Assembly: GCF_019263745.1 (NCBI RefSeq)
Contig: NZ_CP077107.1
Span: 1,984,001 to 2,048,000 of the forward strand
Direction: 5' to 3'
Length of the DNA: 64,000 nt
DNA from: Methanospirillum hungatei
GTDB taxonomy: Archaea > Halobacteriota > Methanomicrobia > Methanomicrobiales > Methanospirillaceae
Part shown: positions 37,973 through 47,805 of the stretch, piece by piece
Position numbering within the stretch: the stretch's first letter is position 1
How the letters are laid out: every line of letters begins with the position of its first letter
The notes under the pieces: generated by a model
The model's input: only the letters and a program-made list of their open reading frames with translations
The model's database searches: none
What the model was told of the DNA's origin: nothing
Program-made: the position numbers and the translations under genes

Positions 37973-38503
37973 ATGCAGGACCATCTGACACTTGTAGAGA
38001 TTTTGCTCGGAAAAGATCATTACCTCATTGACGGAGATATGGTCGATAGGTTTGTCCGACCATTGACAACTATTTCAGTCTATGATGCTCCCCCTTATAT
38101 CGAAGGTATGGCTAAATGGGGAGAAGGTATGATTCCGGTCATTAATATCGCTCCTCTTTTGGGGATGGACCGTGCAGACACAAAAAAACACAGGACACTC
38201 ATCATTCACAAAGGAGCAGTAAGTGAGACTGAGATGGCAGTATCAGTTGATGATGTGTTTAATGTAAGGACAGTTCTCCCATCAGATATTATGCCGGCCG
38301 ATATATCTGCCTGTGAAGGGATGGAAGAGTATGTAAAAGGACTCATCCGTCTGAAGATCAAAACTGATGAGACAGAGGAAGACCTTCTTTTGCTATACCT
38401 GAACCTCTATAAGATGCTCACTGATCTCCTACGAGGAAAAATTGCGCGTCCTGCACCTGATTTCTACATCTGGAGATGGGACACCGGGATTGTTACATCA
38501 TAA
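37973..38503 (+). CDS. CheW-like protein (3), diverged
   Basis: A 176-residue protein with a recognisable but weak CheW pattern: LVEILLGKDHYLIDGDMVDRFV, PPYIEGMAKWGEGMIPVINIAPLLG and MAVSVDDVFNVRTV. The normal RGxI/L turn is replaced by KWGEGM. A C-terminal tail has PDFYIWRWDTG. It lies just before hisD, with 71 nt between. Its partner is not evident. Confidence 0.75.
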   Translation: MQDHLTLVEILLGKDHYLIDGDMVDRFVRPLTTISVYDAPPYIEGMAKWGEGMIPVINIAPLLGMDRADTKKHRTLIIHKGAVSETEMAVSVDDVFNVRTVLPSDIMPADISACEGMEEYVKGLIRLKIKTDETEEDLLLLYLNLYKMLTDLLRGKIARPAPDFYIWRWDTGIVTS

Positions 38504-38574
38504 TGGAACGTTGAACTGCGGTATTCCTGATCAGGCCATACCACTTTTTTGAAACAGACGTCTATGTATTATCC

Positions 38575-39825
38575 ATGAACTGGAGTCCGGTAACGCTAGA
38601 TGACTGGCTTGTCAGACAAAAAAATACCCTTGATGAGGTAAAAGGTGCTGTCGAGTCAATAATTAACGAGGTCAGATCCCGGGGAGATGCGGCGCTGCTG
38701 GATTATGCTGAAAAATTTGACAAAATACGGCCTGATGCAGTCAGACTCAGCGAGCGAGACTGGGATGCAGCATATGAATCTGTATCCCCTGACATTGCTG
38801 AAGCATTATCAGAAGCATATGCACGAATAAGCAGGTTTCACGAGCTGCAAAAACGTGATGATTTCTGGATGGTGGAAACTGAACCAGGAGTCACACTTGG
38901 AGTGAAAACAACCCCGCTCTCACGGATTGGGATTTATGTCCCGGGGGGGAGAGCCAGTTATCCCTCAACTGCTTTGATGTGTGCCATTCCTGCAAAAGTA
39001 GCCGGAGTCGAAACGGTCGTCTGCTGCACACCACCTCCAGTCAATCCACTTACCATCGTTGCCTGTGATATTGCCGGAGTTGATGAAATTTACCAGACCG
39101 GAGGAGCACAAGCAGTAGCTGCGATGGCATATGGTACTGAGAGTATTGCTCCTGTTGAAAAAATTGTAGGCCCAGGTAACCAGTTCGTGACCGCTGCAAA
39201 GATGATGGTCCGTGATACTGCAGAGATAGACTTTCCTGCAGGACCATCTGAAATTGCAATTATTGCCGACGACCATGCACGATCAGATTTTATCGCCGCA
39301 GATATCCTTGCCCAGTCAGAACACGATCCCCTTGCTGCATCAATACTTATCACAACAAGTGAACAGGTTGCCAGGGATGTTGGTAAATATATTGAACAAT
39401 TGACTGCAGATGCTGAAAGAAAAGAGATTATCACCCAATCACTCAGGCGGTCCGGATACCTTCTCGTGAAAGATATAGATGAAGCAGCAGATGCCGTAAA
39501 CAGAATCGCTCCAGAACATCTCGCCATTCAGGTCCAGGACTCACTCTCCATCCTTGGAAAAATTAAAAACGCTGGTTCCATCTTCATTGGCCCATATGCA
39601 GCGGTCGCATGCGGTGATTATGCATCAGGAACAAACCACGTCCTCCCCACCGCAGGAAACGCCAGATATTACTCAGGTCTTAATGTCGCTCACTTTACCA
39701 AAACATCTACCATCCAGATGATCGACAGAGAAGGTCTTGAGATGATTGGTGATATCGTCGAAACAATTGCAGATGCAGAGGGTTTACGATCCCATGCGGA
39801 CTCAGTCCGGATCAGGCGGACATAA
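38575..39825 (+). CDS. hisD: HisD, histidinol dehydrogenase
   Basis: A 416-residue zinc enzyme that oxidises histidinol to histidine in two NAD-dependent steps. GIYVPGGRASYPSTALM, PGNQFVTAAKMMV, DFPAGPSEIAIIAD, and DILAQSEHDPLAASILIT are conserved; the catalytic Glu-His pair is in RIAPEHLAIQ. The end, GPYAAVACGDYASGTNHVLPTAG, is typical. It is a lone his gene here; hisC is at 47780. The convergent ATPase gene ends 2 nt after it. Confidence 0.96.
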   Translation: MNWSPVTLDDWLVRQKNTLDEVKGAVESIINEVRSRGDAALLDYAEKFDKIRPDAVRLSERDWDAAYESVSPDIAEALSEAYARISRFHELQKRDDFWMVETEPGVTLGVKTTPLSRIGIYVPGGRASYPSTALMCAIPAKVAGVETVVCCTPPPVNPLTIVACDIAGVDEIYQTGGAQAVAAMAYGTESIAPVEKIVGPGNQFVTAAKMMVRDTAEIDFPAGPSEIAIIADDHARSDFIAADILAQSEHDPLAASILITTSEQVARDVGKYIEQLTADAERKEIITQSLRRSGYLLVKDIDEAADAVNRIAPEHLAIQVQDSLSILGKIKNAGSIFIGPYAAVACGDYASGTNHVLPTAGNARYYSGLNVAHFTKTSTIQMIDREGLEMIGDIVETIADAEGLRSHADSVRIRRT

Positions 39826-39826
39826 C

Positions 39827-41128
39827 CTACCAACTGATCCTCAATACCGCTTTTTCTTCTTCAGTCAAAACTGGTTCAAGTGACTCAGGTTGAATATCAT
39901 ACCCACTCATCGGATCAAAGTCAGGGTATAGATCACATTTGTCCAGGATATCCACGAATTCGCGAAGAAAGATCCGTGGCATCACATCTATTCTTCCCCC
40001 AAAATGACTACAGACTCTATCCACCATGGTCCTGATAAACCGGTGTGAAATACGAGTTCTATCTACCTCTCCATATGCAGCCACATATACACTGATAACC
40101 CTGAGTGCGACTTCTTCAAGTTTCCTTGCATCAAACGGTTGTAGCACAATCTGGGTCTGTCTGGGATTTGGAAATCCCCCATGCTCCGGAACCTGACCAA
40201 TACGCTCATAGAGAGGGGCTACTGACTTCATACCTCTGGTACCATCATACAACAAGGGAGTCCCTGCAATAATGATGAACCAGTGAGGAAGCTGACCTCC
40301 GTCAAGTGCATCAATTATCTGAACAAGATTGCGATACCCTCTCTCACGAAGATTCCGGGGAAGACTTTGCGTGATCTCAAGTTCATCGAGGGCCAGGGCA
40401 CATCCCTGATATCCGGCACCACGTGCAATTCTGGCAAGTGCCTGCATAAACGAAATGACCGAGGACTCATCCACTTCACCTTTGATCCCTGCCTGTTGTT
40501 TTATTGCTCTTCCGATCTGTGGTTCACCAGCTAGCCACCCTACTGCTGCCTGGGCCGTTTTAAAATCACCCTGTTCCACTGCAAGATAATATGTCCTGAT
40601 GACCGCTGCAAGTGCAACATGGAGTTCACTTATGTCAGATAGGGCTTTTTCTATCTCTGAATAAATGAGATTTTTCTGAATTTCTGGATCATCTCCGGGA
40701 GTACCTGCCCGATTTGTAACCCGTTCCTCAATTCCATAGAGCCACCCATCAATCAGAGAGCGAAGTGCGTTTTCTTCCCCTCCAGCGACAAGTGATCCGG
40801 CCGTTCTGCTATAAATAGTGCTTAATTTATACAGAGGAGTGGTCGGAGATATCGTGGTCCGGGCAGTAACAAATCCTTCTTCTCTTGCTATCTCAAGAGC
40901 ACGGGAGATAAGGAAGGTTTTTCCAGAACCATATTCACCCCGTACTGCTTTCATATCAGCGCCCGAACGTGCAACAAGTCTGAGTTGATCCCGTATTGCC
41001 TGCTCCTCAGATTCAAGACCGACAGAAAACCGTGAGAGACCTGTTGCTGGGACAGTGCCCCGACGAAGAGCATTCATAATCCCAATACTCTCCAGAACAA
41101 CAGGCTCAATAGGTTCAGGGGCCAGCAT
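39827..41128 (-). CDS. BrxD-like P-loop ATPase (DUF2791 family)
   Basis: A P-loop ATPase of about 433 residues resembling BrxD of BREX phage-defence systems. IMNALRRGTVPATGLSRFSVG, Walker A RGEYGSGKTFL (64-71 core) and Walker B ALALDELEIT (Asp248-Glu249) follow the DUF2791 layout; IIDALDGGQLPHWFIIIAGTP is also typical. No other BREX gene (methylase, PglZ phosphatase, BrxC, helicase) is in the window. The ATG at 41128 overlaps the end of the TPR gene by 14 nt; an upstream GTG/ATG at 41143 is also in frame. It is the last gene of a three-gene operon. Role is inferred: ATP-driven work on DNA. Confidence 0.8.
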   Translation of the reverse strand: MLAPEPIEPVVLESIGIMNALRRGTVPATGLSRFSVGLESEEQAIRDQLRLVARSGADMKAVRGEYGSGKTFLISRALEIAREEGFVTARTTISPTTPLYKLSTIYSRTAGSLVAGGEENALRSLIDGWLYGIEERVTNRAGTPGDDPEIQKNLIYSEIEKALSDISELHVALAAVIRTYYLAVEQGDFKTAQAAVGWLAGEPQIGRAIKQQAGIKGEVDESSVISFMQALARIARGAGYQGCALALDELEITQSLPRNLRERGYRNLVQIIDALDGGQLPHWFIIIAGTPLLYDGTRGMKSVAPLYERIGQVPEHGGFPNPRQTQIVLQPFDARKLEEVALRVISVYVAAYGEVDRTRISHRFIRTMVDRVCSHFGGRIDVMPRIFLREFVDILDKCDLYPDFDPMSGYDIQPESLEPVLTEEEKAVLRISW

Positions 41129-42875
41129 ACCGATACACCTCACCAGATTCGCTCATTCCATCCTTCATGATTATCTGCCATCCCTCTGCAGAAATTTTTC
41201 GAATCAGCCGATTCATCAGACCGGCAATCCGTCGAGTCCCACATATCGGACGAAGATCGAGTTCAGAACAAACCCGATGCCTGCGGATATAATGATAAGC
41301 AGCTTCTTCAACAGGAGTAAGATCACTTATAAGTGGGCCTTTATCTGTCGTTTTACTCTTCTCAGTATTATCTCTTCTGGAATAATCCATGGGAAGTCCG
41401 GGTTTTTTACAGGCCATTAGAATGGAAAACAAGTATTCAGCCGTTCGAATGTCATGAGTAGGAACCTCTGCCAGGGCATTCAGACAAAGATTCATGCCTT
41501 GACTGTACCGGCCGGCAGACAGTTCTTCAGAGGCAAGAATCCCTGCAATATTACAATAATTACTTTTCCCTTTACTTGTTAACAGGACCAGAAGATTTTC
41601 CAGTTTTCCATGGAAAAACCTGAGAAGAGAGAGATTACGAGTTATCTTTGGAAACAAGGTATCAGTAACTAACTCGATATCCCTGATTTTACTGGTATTT
41701 TTCAGGATATAGGTTATTGTCTTCTCCCATTCACGCGAGTCAGAATTTCGTTCAAGGTGAGATGCATACCATAACCCTCCACGAACAATATCTGAACGAA
41801 ATGCTTTTTGAAAATACATCCGGGCAGATTCATAATTTCCTTCATCTTCGGACCATAATCCGGCACAGGCAAGATATGCCGGATGAAGAACTGATCCTGC
41901 CTTATGAATCAGAGCCTGTGTGTCTCTGCCTTCTTCCAGAATTATATCCCGATACAGGTTAAGCCATGAAAGGATTTTATCGGTATCTGCAGGAGGAGGA
42001 TCAGGGTATAAGACATTTTCAAGCAATTCTCCAGCTTTTGTCATATCTCCAAGTCCTGCAAGAGCTGGAACAATGAGAACCTGATAGTCTGGATCAGGAT
42101 TGTTCTGGAGATAGGTTGACCATACACCCACAGCTTCTTTCAACCGGTTTTGTACAATAAGAAGCCGGATGTATGCAGAAATCGCTGCTTTACTGCACCC
42201 AGATATAATATGGGGAAGTATACATGCGTCTGATTTTTCAGGTGATTCCTGCTCAAGAGATGTGATGAGAATAGTAAACTCTTCATCCGGACAGTCAGCA
42301 GGATTTTTTATCTCTGATAAAATTTCAGAGTTCCTACCAGCTTCTACTAAGGCAGAAAGGTATTCTATCCTACAGCAGGATGGACTTCCATTTCCAAGAT
42401 AGGCCTGCACTGCATATTCAGGTTTTTTATTTTTTCGAAAAGCATGCATAAGCCGTGACAAATCCTGTATTTCATCTGATATGGTGTAAAGCCTCGTCAG
42501 AACAGGGACTGCTGCAGGATAGTCATTCTGATCCATTACATACTTTGCATACCAACGAAGACCTTCCGGATTGTCCGGATCTAAACGTACAGCTTCTGAA
42601 TATGCATAACGAGCCTCATCATCACCCCTGACCTGAAGAATTCTGCCCAGATACAAACAGACTTCAGATAAATCCGGAACACAAATACGCAGGTCACGAA
42701 GACACCGTTCAGCCTCTTCATAAAGACCGGTTTCAAAAAGGCACACTGCCTCAAGAATGCGAAGAGGTCCGTCCCGCTGAAATGTGCCTATTGCATGAAT
42801 GATATTCAGACACTCAGCGTAACGTCCTTTTTCAAATAAGCCAAATGCATCCTTTTGAGCGTTCTCATTTATCAT
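41115..42875 (-). CDS. TPR-like protein with a winged-helix-like C-terminal domain
   Basis: A 586-residue soluble protein. The first 450 residues or so are helical repeats of TPR type, clearest near the N terminus (FGLFEKGRYAECLNIIHAIG, ICVPDLSEVCLYLGRILQVRGDDEARYAYSEAVRLDPDN). A linker with charged residues follows, then a domain at about 518-586 (DLTPVEEAAYHYIRRHRVCSELDLRPI ... LMNRLIRKISAEGWQIIM) that reads like a winged helix. Overlaps with both neighbours (11 nt with the GT2 gene, 14 nt with the ATPase) suggest coupled translation and a shared task with the ATPase. Confidence 0.75.
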   Translation of the reverse strand: MINENAQKDAFGLFEKGRYAECLNIIHAIGTFQRDGPLRILEAVCLFETGLYEEAERCLRDLRICVPDLSEVCLYLGRILQVRGDDEARYAYSEAVRLDPDNPEGLRWYAKYVMDQNDYPAAVPVLTRLYTISDEIQDLSRLMHAFRKNKKPEYAVQAYLGNGSPSCCRIEYLSALVEAGRNSEILSEIKNPADCPDEEFTILITSLEQESPEKSDACILPHIISGCSKAAISAYIRLLIVQNRLKEAVGVWSTYLQNNPDPDYQVLIVPALAGLGDMTKAGELLENVLYPDPPPADTDKILSWLNLYRDIILEEGRDTQALIHKAGSVLHPAYLACAGLWSEDEGNYESARMYFQKAFRSDIVRGGLWYASHLERNSDSREWEKTITYILKNTSKIRDIELVTDTLFPKITRNLSLLRFFHGKLENLLVLLTSKGKSNYCNIAGILASEELSAGRYSQGMNLCLNALAEVPTHDIRTAEYLFSILMACKKPGLPMDYSRRDNTEKSKTTDKGPLISDLTPVEEAAYHYIRRHRVCSELDLRPICGTRRIAGLMNRLIRKISAEGWQIIMKDGMSESGEVYRYAGP

Positions 42876-43569
42876 ACGACAGAGTATTTGTCCGGATCCG
42901 GAACAGGGTTATGAGCATGGATATCGTATCAGCCATACGAAGCCGTGAATCCTCTGTATCGTTCCAGATTACAGGAACTTCAATAATTGAATATCCCCTT
43001 TTTTTCAATTGCCAGAGCAGTTCTACATCAAATTCAAATCCTTTTGAATGAAGATAGGGGAGGACTCCATCTATTACATCTTTCTTAAAGATTTTCGCTC
43101 CACACTGGGTATCATAGTAAGGCAGACCAAACATCAGTCGGATGATTCCATTGAATAATCGACTCTGGATTCGTCTGGTAAGTGGCTGTTTTCTTTGTAA
43201 AACCTGACCCGGAAGATGCCTTGAGCCGATTATTCCATCATAATCAACAATGAGAACATGTAACCGGATGAGCTCAGAGACCGGAGTTGAGTTATCTGCA
43301 TCCATAAAACCGACAAGAGGGGCTGAGGCTCTTCGAAAACCGGCATATACCCCTCCTCCTTTCCCAAGCCGATGAGGAAAAGACAAGCATACAATATTGA
43401 GCTCCGGATGGTTCTGGCTATAATCACGGATAATATCTGCAGTATTATCTGTTCCATCGCACACAAAAATGAATTCAATACCTGGATCAGTTATTCCAAG
43501 AAGGAGTGGTGCAAGACGGGTCGATTCGTTATAAGCGGGTATTACAATACTGACAGATGGTTGTATCAT
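42865..43569 (-). CDS. GT2 family glycosyltransferase (dolichyl-phosphate sugar synthase-like)
   Basis: A 234-residue cytoplasmic GT-A enzyme. VSIVIPAYNESTRL starts the fold; FVCDGTDNTADI and MDADNSTPVSELI carry the metal-binding Asp residues; GLPYYDTQCGAKIFKKDV and GFEFDVELLWQLKKRGYSIIEVPVIW are shared with dolichyl-phosphate glucose/mannose synthases. There is no membrane anchor. A TATA-like ATTATTTTATTG at 43584-43595 lies about 22-25 nt before the ATG, so the operon mRNA is probably leaderless. Its link with the two downstream genes is unclear. Confidence 0.88.
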   Translation of the reverse strand: MIQPSVSIVIPAYNESTRLAPLLLGITDPGIEFIFVCDGTDNTADIIRDYSQNHPELNIVCLSFPHRLGKGGGVYAGFRRASAPLVGFMDADNSTPVSELIRLHVLIVDYDGIIGSRHLPGQVLQRKQPLTRRIQSRLFNGIIRLMFGLPYYDTQCGAKIFKKDVIDGVLPYLHSKGFEFDVELLWQLKKRGYSIIEVPVIWNDTEDSRLRMADTISMLITLFRIRTNTLSYDK

Positions 43570-43680
43570 GCTTCGGAAAACGGATTATTTTATTGCCATA
43601 TGTGGTTTATCTGAAATACTCATATGCATTCCCCATTTCAATCGGCAAACTCTTCCTCATACAATATGAAACAATTATGA

Positions 43681-44103
43681 ATGAACTACCTTGATGAAAT
43701 CACCGCAAAAGGCCAGGATGCAAATCCATTCTTCTGCCTGATGGGTATCAGACCGGTTTATTTCAGTGAGGGAAAGGCCCGGCTTGTCATGGATGTCAGG
43801 GAAGATATGAAAAATGGAGAGGGATGGCTTCAGGGTGGTATGTATACTGCTCTGGGTGATGAGGCGATTGCTCTTGCCATATACACGCTTCTTACAGAAG
43901 GTGATACCATCGCTACCGTTTCATGTACCACCAATTTCATCAGAGGGATTCAGAAGGGATCAATCCATGCTGATGGTGAAGTCATCAGAAAAGGAAGACA
44001 GATGATCTATGCTGAAGCAACCATATCAGATGCGAAGGATGGTAATTTGCTCGCCAGGTGCACGGCTTCCTTTCTGGTACGATCAAAAGCCGGCACAGGA
44101 TAA
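43681..44103 (+). CDS. Hotdog-fold thioesterase of the PaaI type
   Basis: A 140-residue hotdog protein: GWLQGGMYTALGDEAIALAIYTLL is the central helix with the catalytic region (Gly-rich QGG, Asp/Glu pair), followed by SCTTNFIRGIQKGSIHADGEVIRKGRQMIYAEATI, the strand pattern of PaaI proteins. It would hydrolyse an acyl-CoA; the acyl group is not known. It precedes pyrG by 45 nt. Confidence 0.85.
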   Translation: MNYLDEITAKGQDANPFFCLMGIRPVYFSEGKARLVMDVREDMKNGEGWLQGGMYTALGDEAIALAIYTLLTEGDTIATVSCTTNFIRGIQKGSIHADGEVIRKGRQMIYAEATISDAKDGNLLARCTASFLVRSKAGTG

Positions 44104-44148
44104 AGAGGGAAGAGGGTTAACCTTTCTGTAGGTTTTTGGAGGAGTCAC

Positions 44149-45732
44149 GTGAAGTATATATTTATCACCGGGGGTGTCATGAGCGGGCTTGGAAAAGGGA
44201 TTACCGCAGCATCCATCGGACGACTTTTGAAAAACCGGGGATACCAGGTTACCGCAGTAAAGATTGATCCATATCTCAACATAGATGCGGGAACAATGAA
44301 CCCGGCCCAACATGGAGAAGTATTTGTTCTTCATGACGGCGGGGAAGTTGACCTGGACCTCGGGAACTATGAACGGTTCCTTGATATCGAACTCAACTCC
44401 TCCCACAATATCACAACAGGTAAGGTATACCGGCTTGTCATCGACAAAGAGCGGAGGGGAGACTACCTTGGTCAGACGGTTCAGATAATTCCGCATATAA
44501 CCGACCAGATTAAGGATTGCATCAGATCAGCAGCAGAAGAGCCGGTTTTTGACGGAAAACCTGCAGATATCTGTATCGTTGAGGTTGGCGGGACAGTCGG
44601 TGACATAGAGAGCATGCCATTCCTTGAGGCAGTCAGGCAGATGAGAAGTGAACTTGCCATTTCGGATCGTGCACTGGTTCATGTAACCCTGATGCCATCT
44701 GACTCCATGGGGGATCTCAAAACAAAACCAACCCAGCATTCAGTAAAAGCACTTCGTGAATTGGGAATATTCACAGACATAATTGTCGGTAGAAGTGAAA
44801 GACCATTAAACTCACATACAAGGAAAAAACTTTCATCACTCTGTGATATACCCCAGAACGGTGTCATCAGTGCCGCAACAGTTCCTGATATTTACCAGGT
44901 TCCCATGGAACTGGAGAAAGAGGGCATGGCAGATGTTCTCTGCCAGCTTCTTCAGCTGGGAAAAGACGGAGCTGATCGTGAATGGTATCATGTGGTTACC
45001 AGGGAGTATACGAACCGGATTACTATTGGCATTGTGAGTAAATATGGAAAAGAAGATGTCTATCTCTCCATTAAGGAAGCGCTCAAACATGCAGGGAGAA
45101 AACTCTCAACCGAAGTAACCATCCGGTGGCTTGATGCAGAACGGGTTGAGCCATCTGATCTCCGGGAATGTGATGGTGTCCTTATTCCAGGTGGATTTGG
45201 CATACGGGGAATAGAAGGAAAAATAAGTGCCATCAGGCTTTGTCGTGAAGAAAAGAAACCTCTACTAGGGCTTTGTCTAGGTTTTCAGCTATCAGTCGTT
45301 GAATATACAAGAAATGTCCTGGGGATTGCTGATGCATGCAGCAGTGAATGTGGTGATGGAACTGCTGTAATTACCATCCTGCCTGAACAGGAGGGAGTAG
45401 AGAATCTTGGAGGAACCATGCGGCTCGGGGACTGTCCGGTGAATATTAAATCAGGAACACTCGCACACAAGCTGTACAAGCAGTCTGAGATAATTGAGCG
45501 ACACAGACACCGATACGAAGTCGATCCGGTTTATATCAGTCAGCTTGAGGATGCAGGCCTTGTATTTTCCGGAACAAATAAGAACAGAATGGAGATTGCA
45601 GAGATAGAAGACCACCCGTTCTTCTTTGCAACACAATTCCATCCGGAATTCAGATCCCGGCCGACCCGGCCATCACCACCATTTCTGGGTTTTGTTGAGG
45701 CATGTCTGAAAAACAGGGGGAAGGGAGAATAA
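44149..45732 (+). CDS. pyrG: CTP synthase
   Basis: A 527-residue enzyme making CTP from UTP, ATP and glutamine. The N-terminal synthetase domain begins [26 protein letters not shown] and has [23 protein letters not shown]. The glutaminase domain has [12 protein letters not shown], the nucleophile in [15 protein letters not shown], and the catalytic His-Glu in [12 protein letters not shown]. Start is GTG after TTTTGGAGG, a strong ribosome site. Its stop overlaps the next start by one base. Confidence 0.97.
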   Translation: MKYIFITGGVMSGLGKGITAASIGRLLKNRGYQVTAVKIDPYLNIDAGTMNPAQHGEVFVLHDGGEVDLDLGNYERFLDIELNSSHNITTGKVYRLVIDKERRGDYLGQTVQIIPHITDQIKDCIRSAAEEPVFDGKPADICIVEVGGTVGDIESMPFLEAVRQMRSELAISDRALVHVTLMPSDSMGDLKTKPTQHSVKALRELGIFTDIIVGRSERPLNSHTRKKLSSLCDIPQNGVISAATVPDIYQVPMELEKEGMADVLCQLLQLGKDGADREWYHVVTREYTNRITIGIVSKYGKEDVYLSIKEALKHAGRKLSTEVTIRWLDAERVEPSDLRECDGVLIPGGFGIRGIEGKISAIRLCREEKKPLLGLCLGFQLSVVEYTRNVLGIADACSSECGDGTAVITILPEQEGVENLGGTMRLGDCPVNIKSGTLAHKLYKQSEIIERHRHRYEVDPVYISQLEDAGLVFSGTNKNRMEIAEIEDHPFFFATQFHPEFRSRPTRPSPPFLGFVEACLKNRGKGE

Positions 45733-46649
45733 TGGTAAACACAAAGAAATTTATCGCAGAAGCAATTAAGAAAATTCAAACTGAATCAAACGGGGAAAAG
45801 GTAGTTATCGCATTATCCGGGGGTGTTGACAGTTCAGTATGTGCAGAACTAGCCTCCCGTGCGATCGGTGACCGGCTTATACCCATTTATGTCGATACCG
45901 GCTTGATGAGAAAAGGAGAGACCAAACGTATATCGGAGATATTCGGACATCTGGGACTAAAGGTCGTTGATGCTTCAGAAGAATTTCTTGATGCCCTTGA
46001 AGGAGAGAGCGATCCAGAAAAGAAACGAAAAATTGTCGGAGAACGATTTATTCGTGTGTTTGAACGGGAGGCACTGGCAACCAAAGCAAAATTCCTCCTT
46101 CAGGGAACAATATATCCGGACTGTATTGAAAGTGAGGGCGGCATTAAGAGCCATCACAATGTCGGTGGTCTTCCACTGACAATGGAATTTACCGGAGTTA
46201 TCGAACCACTCCGGGAACTTTACAAAGACGAGGTCAGAGAGGTTGCAGAGGCTCTTGGACTTCCAAAGGAGATCGCCCACCGGATGCCATTCCCTGGTCC
46301 AGGGCTTTCAGTCCGGGTTGTCGGCAAGGTAACCCGTGAAGCTATTGAGGTCGTCAGAGAGGCAAACGCAATCATAGAAGATGTGCTGGTTGAAAGATAC
46401 CGCCCATGGCAGTGTCTTGGTGCTCTTGTGGGTCTTGGAACCGGAGTCAAGGGAGACAACCGGCTTCATGGGTGGATAGTGGCTGTCCGGGCAGTAAATT
46501 CCCGTGACGGGATGACTGCTGACCCGATTGAGGTTGCATTTAAAGATCTTCAGGAGATTGAGTCACGGATAACCTCCACCATTCCAAGTGTTGCACGGGT
46601 TGTGTATGACGTCACCCCCAAGCCCCCTGCAACTATCGAATACGAATAA
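45732..46649 (+). CDS. guaA: GMP synthase, ATP-pyrophosphatase subunit
   Basis: The XMP-aminating subunit of the two-part archaeal GMP synthase (GuaAb), 305 residues. The PP-loop is [44 protein letters not shown], and the C-terminal dimer domain (RHPFPGPGL-like [29 protein letters not shown]) are standard. The glutaminase subunit is separate and not in this window. The ATG at 45732 shares one base with the pyrG stop and has AGGGAG upstream. Confidence 0.96.
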   Translation: MVNTKKFIAEAIKKIQTESNGEKVVIALSGGVDSSVCAELASRAIGDRLIPIYVDTGLMRKGETKRISEIFGHLGLKVVDASEEFLDALEGESDPEKKRKIVGERFIRVFEREALATKAKFLLQGTIYPDCIESEGGIKSHHNVGGLPLTMEFTGVIEPLRELYKDEVREVAEALGLPKEIAHRMPFPGPGLSVRVVGKVTREAIEVVREANAIIEDVLVERYRPWQCLGALVGLGTGVKGDNRLHGWIVAVRAVNSRDGMTADPIEVAFKDLQEIESRITSTIPSVARVVYDVTPKPPATIEYE

Positions 46650-46665
46650 AAAATGAGTTGATATT

Positions 46666-47805
46666 GTGAAATTCGAAGATAATTATCGTGAACTGGAATC
46701 ATCATACTATATGCCTGCATTCAGTCGGGATATGATGCTGGTCAAGGGATCAGGCTCAACAGTAACTGATGCAGATGGAAAAAGTTACCTGGATTTCGTT
46801 GCTGGAATTGCTGTCTGCAGTACCGGACATTGTCATCCGAAAGTTGTAAAAGCTATTCAGGATCAAGCTGCCGAACTCATCCACTGTTCAAATCTATACT
46901 ATGTTCCCCACCAGGGATCCCTTGCAAAGCGGCTGGTCGAATACTCCGGACTTTCGAAAGCATTCTTTTCAAACTCCGGAGCAGAGGCAAATGAAGCAGC
47001 AATTAAACTAGCACGGGTTCGGACTGGTAAAACGGAATTTATCGCCTGTGAGGACGGATTCCATGGACGTACCATGGCATCTCTGGCCTGTACACATAAA
47101 CCAGCCATTAGAGAGCCATTCCTTCCCTTAAACCCTCGCTGTACCTTTGTACCATATGGGGATGCAGAGGTCATCCGTACAACTATCACCAAGGATACTG
47201 CCGGAGTTATCGTTGAACCGGTTCAGGGAGAAGCAGGAGTAATCATACCTCCTGAGGGATATCTTCGGGAAGTTCGGGAGATCTGTGATGAAAAAGACGT
47301 CCTCCTTATTCTTGACGAAGTTCAGACCGGAGTCGGACGGACAGGAAAATGGTTCGCATACCAACATGAACGGATCATGCCTGACATCGTCACCCTTGCA
47401 AAAGGAATCGCAAGTGGATTTCCGATGGGAGCAATTGTTGCCCGTGACGGACTTGAATTTTCTAAGTCAGAACACGGAAGCACCTTCGCCGGTGGCCCAA
47501 TAGCCTGTGCTGCCGCACTCGCAACCCTTGATGTGATTGAAGAGGTGCTTCCTTCAGTCATGCAAAAAAGTGAGCACATGAAAAAGGCCCTTTCTGCACA
47601 TGAAACCCGTATAATTGGTCTTATGGCTGGTGTAACTATTGGAGATTCGTGTCCGAAGGTCCAGCAGGAATGCAGGGATAAGGGGGTCCTCGTGAACTGT
47701 GCCGCTCATGGTAATCTCCGGCTTGTGCCACCTCTCGTAATCAGTAATGAGGAGATTGACAGGGGATGCGGAGTCATTGATGCAGCCATCAAATCGATCT
47801 GTTGA
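46666..47805 (+). CDS. argD: ArgD, acetylornithine aminotransferase
   Basis: A 379-residue class III PLP aminotransferase making N-acetylornithine. YLDFVAGIAVCSTGHCHPKV, FFSNSGAEANEAAIKLAR, FHGRTMASLACTHKP, and LILDEVQTGVGRTGKWFA are conserved; the PLP lysine is in TLAKGIASGFPMGA. It completes, with argC, argJ and argB elsewhere in the window, the acetylated arginine route. Start is GTG at 46666. The end overlaps hisC by 26 nt. Confidence 0.93.
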   Translation: MKFEDNYRELESSYYMPAFSRDMMLVKGSGSTVTDADGKSYLDFVAGIAVCSTGHCHPKVVKAIQDQAAELIHCSNLYYVPHQGSLAKRLVEYSGLSKAFFSNSGAEANEAAIKLARVRTGKTEFIACEDGFHGRTMASLACTHKPAIREPFLPLNPRCTFVPYGDAEVIRTTITKDTAGVIVEPVQGEAGVIIPPEGYLREVREICDEKDVLLILDEVQTGVGRTGKWFAYQHERIMPDIVTLAKGIASGFPMGAIVARDGLEFSKSEHGSTFAGGPIACAAALATLDVIEEVLPSVMQKSEHMKKALSAHETRIIGLMAGVTIGDSCPKVQQECRDKGVLVNCAAHGNLRLVPPLVISNEEIDRGCGVIDAAIKSIC

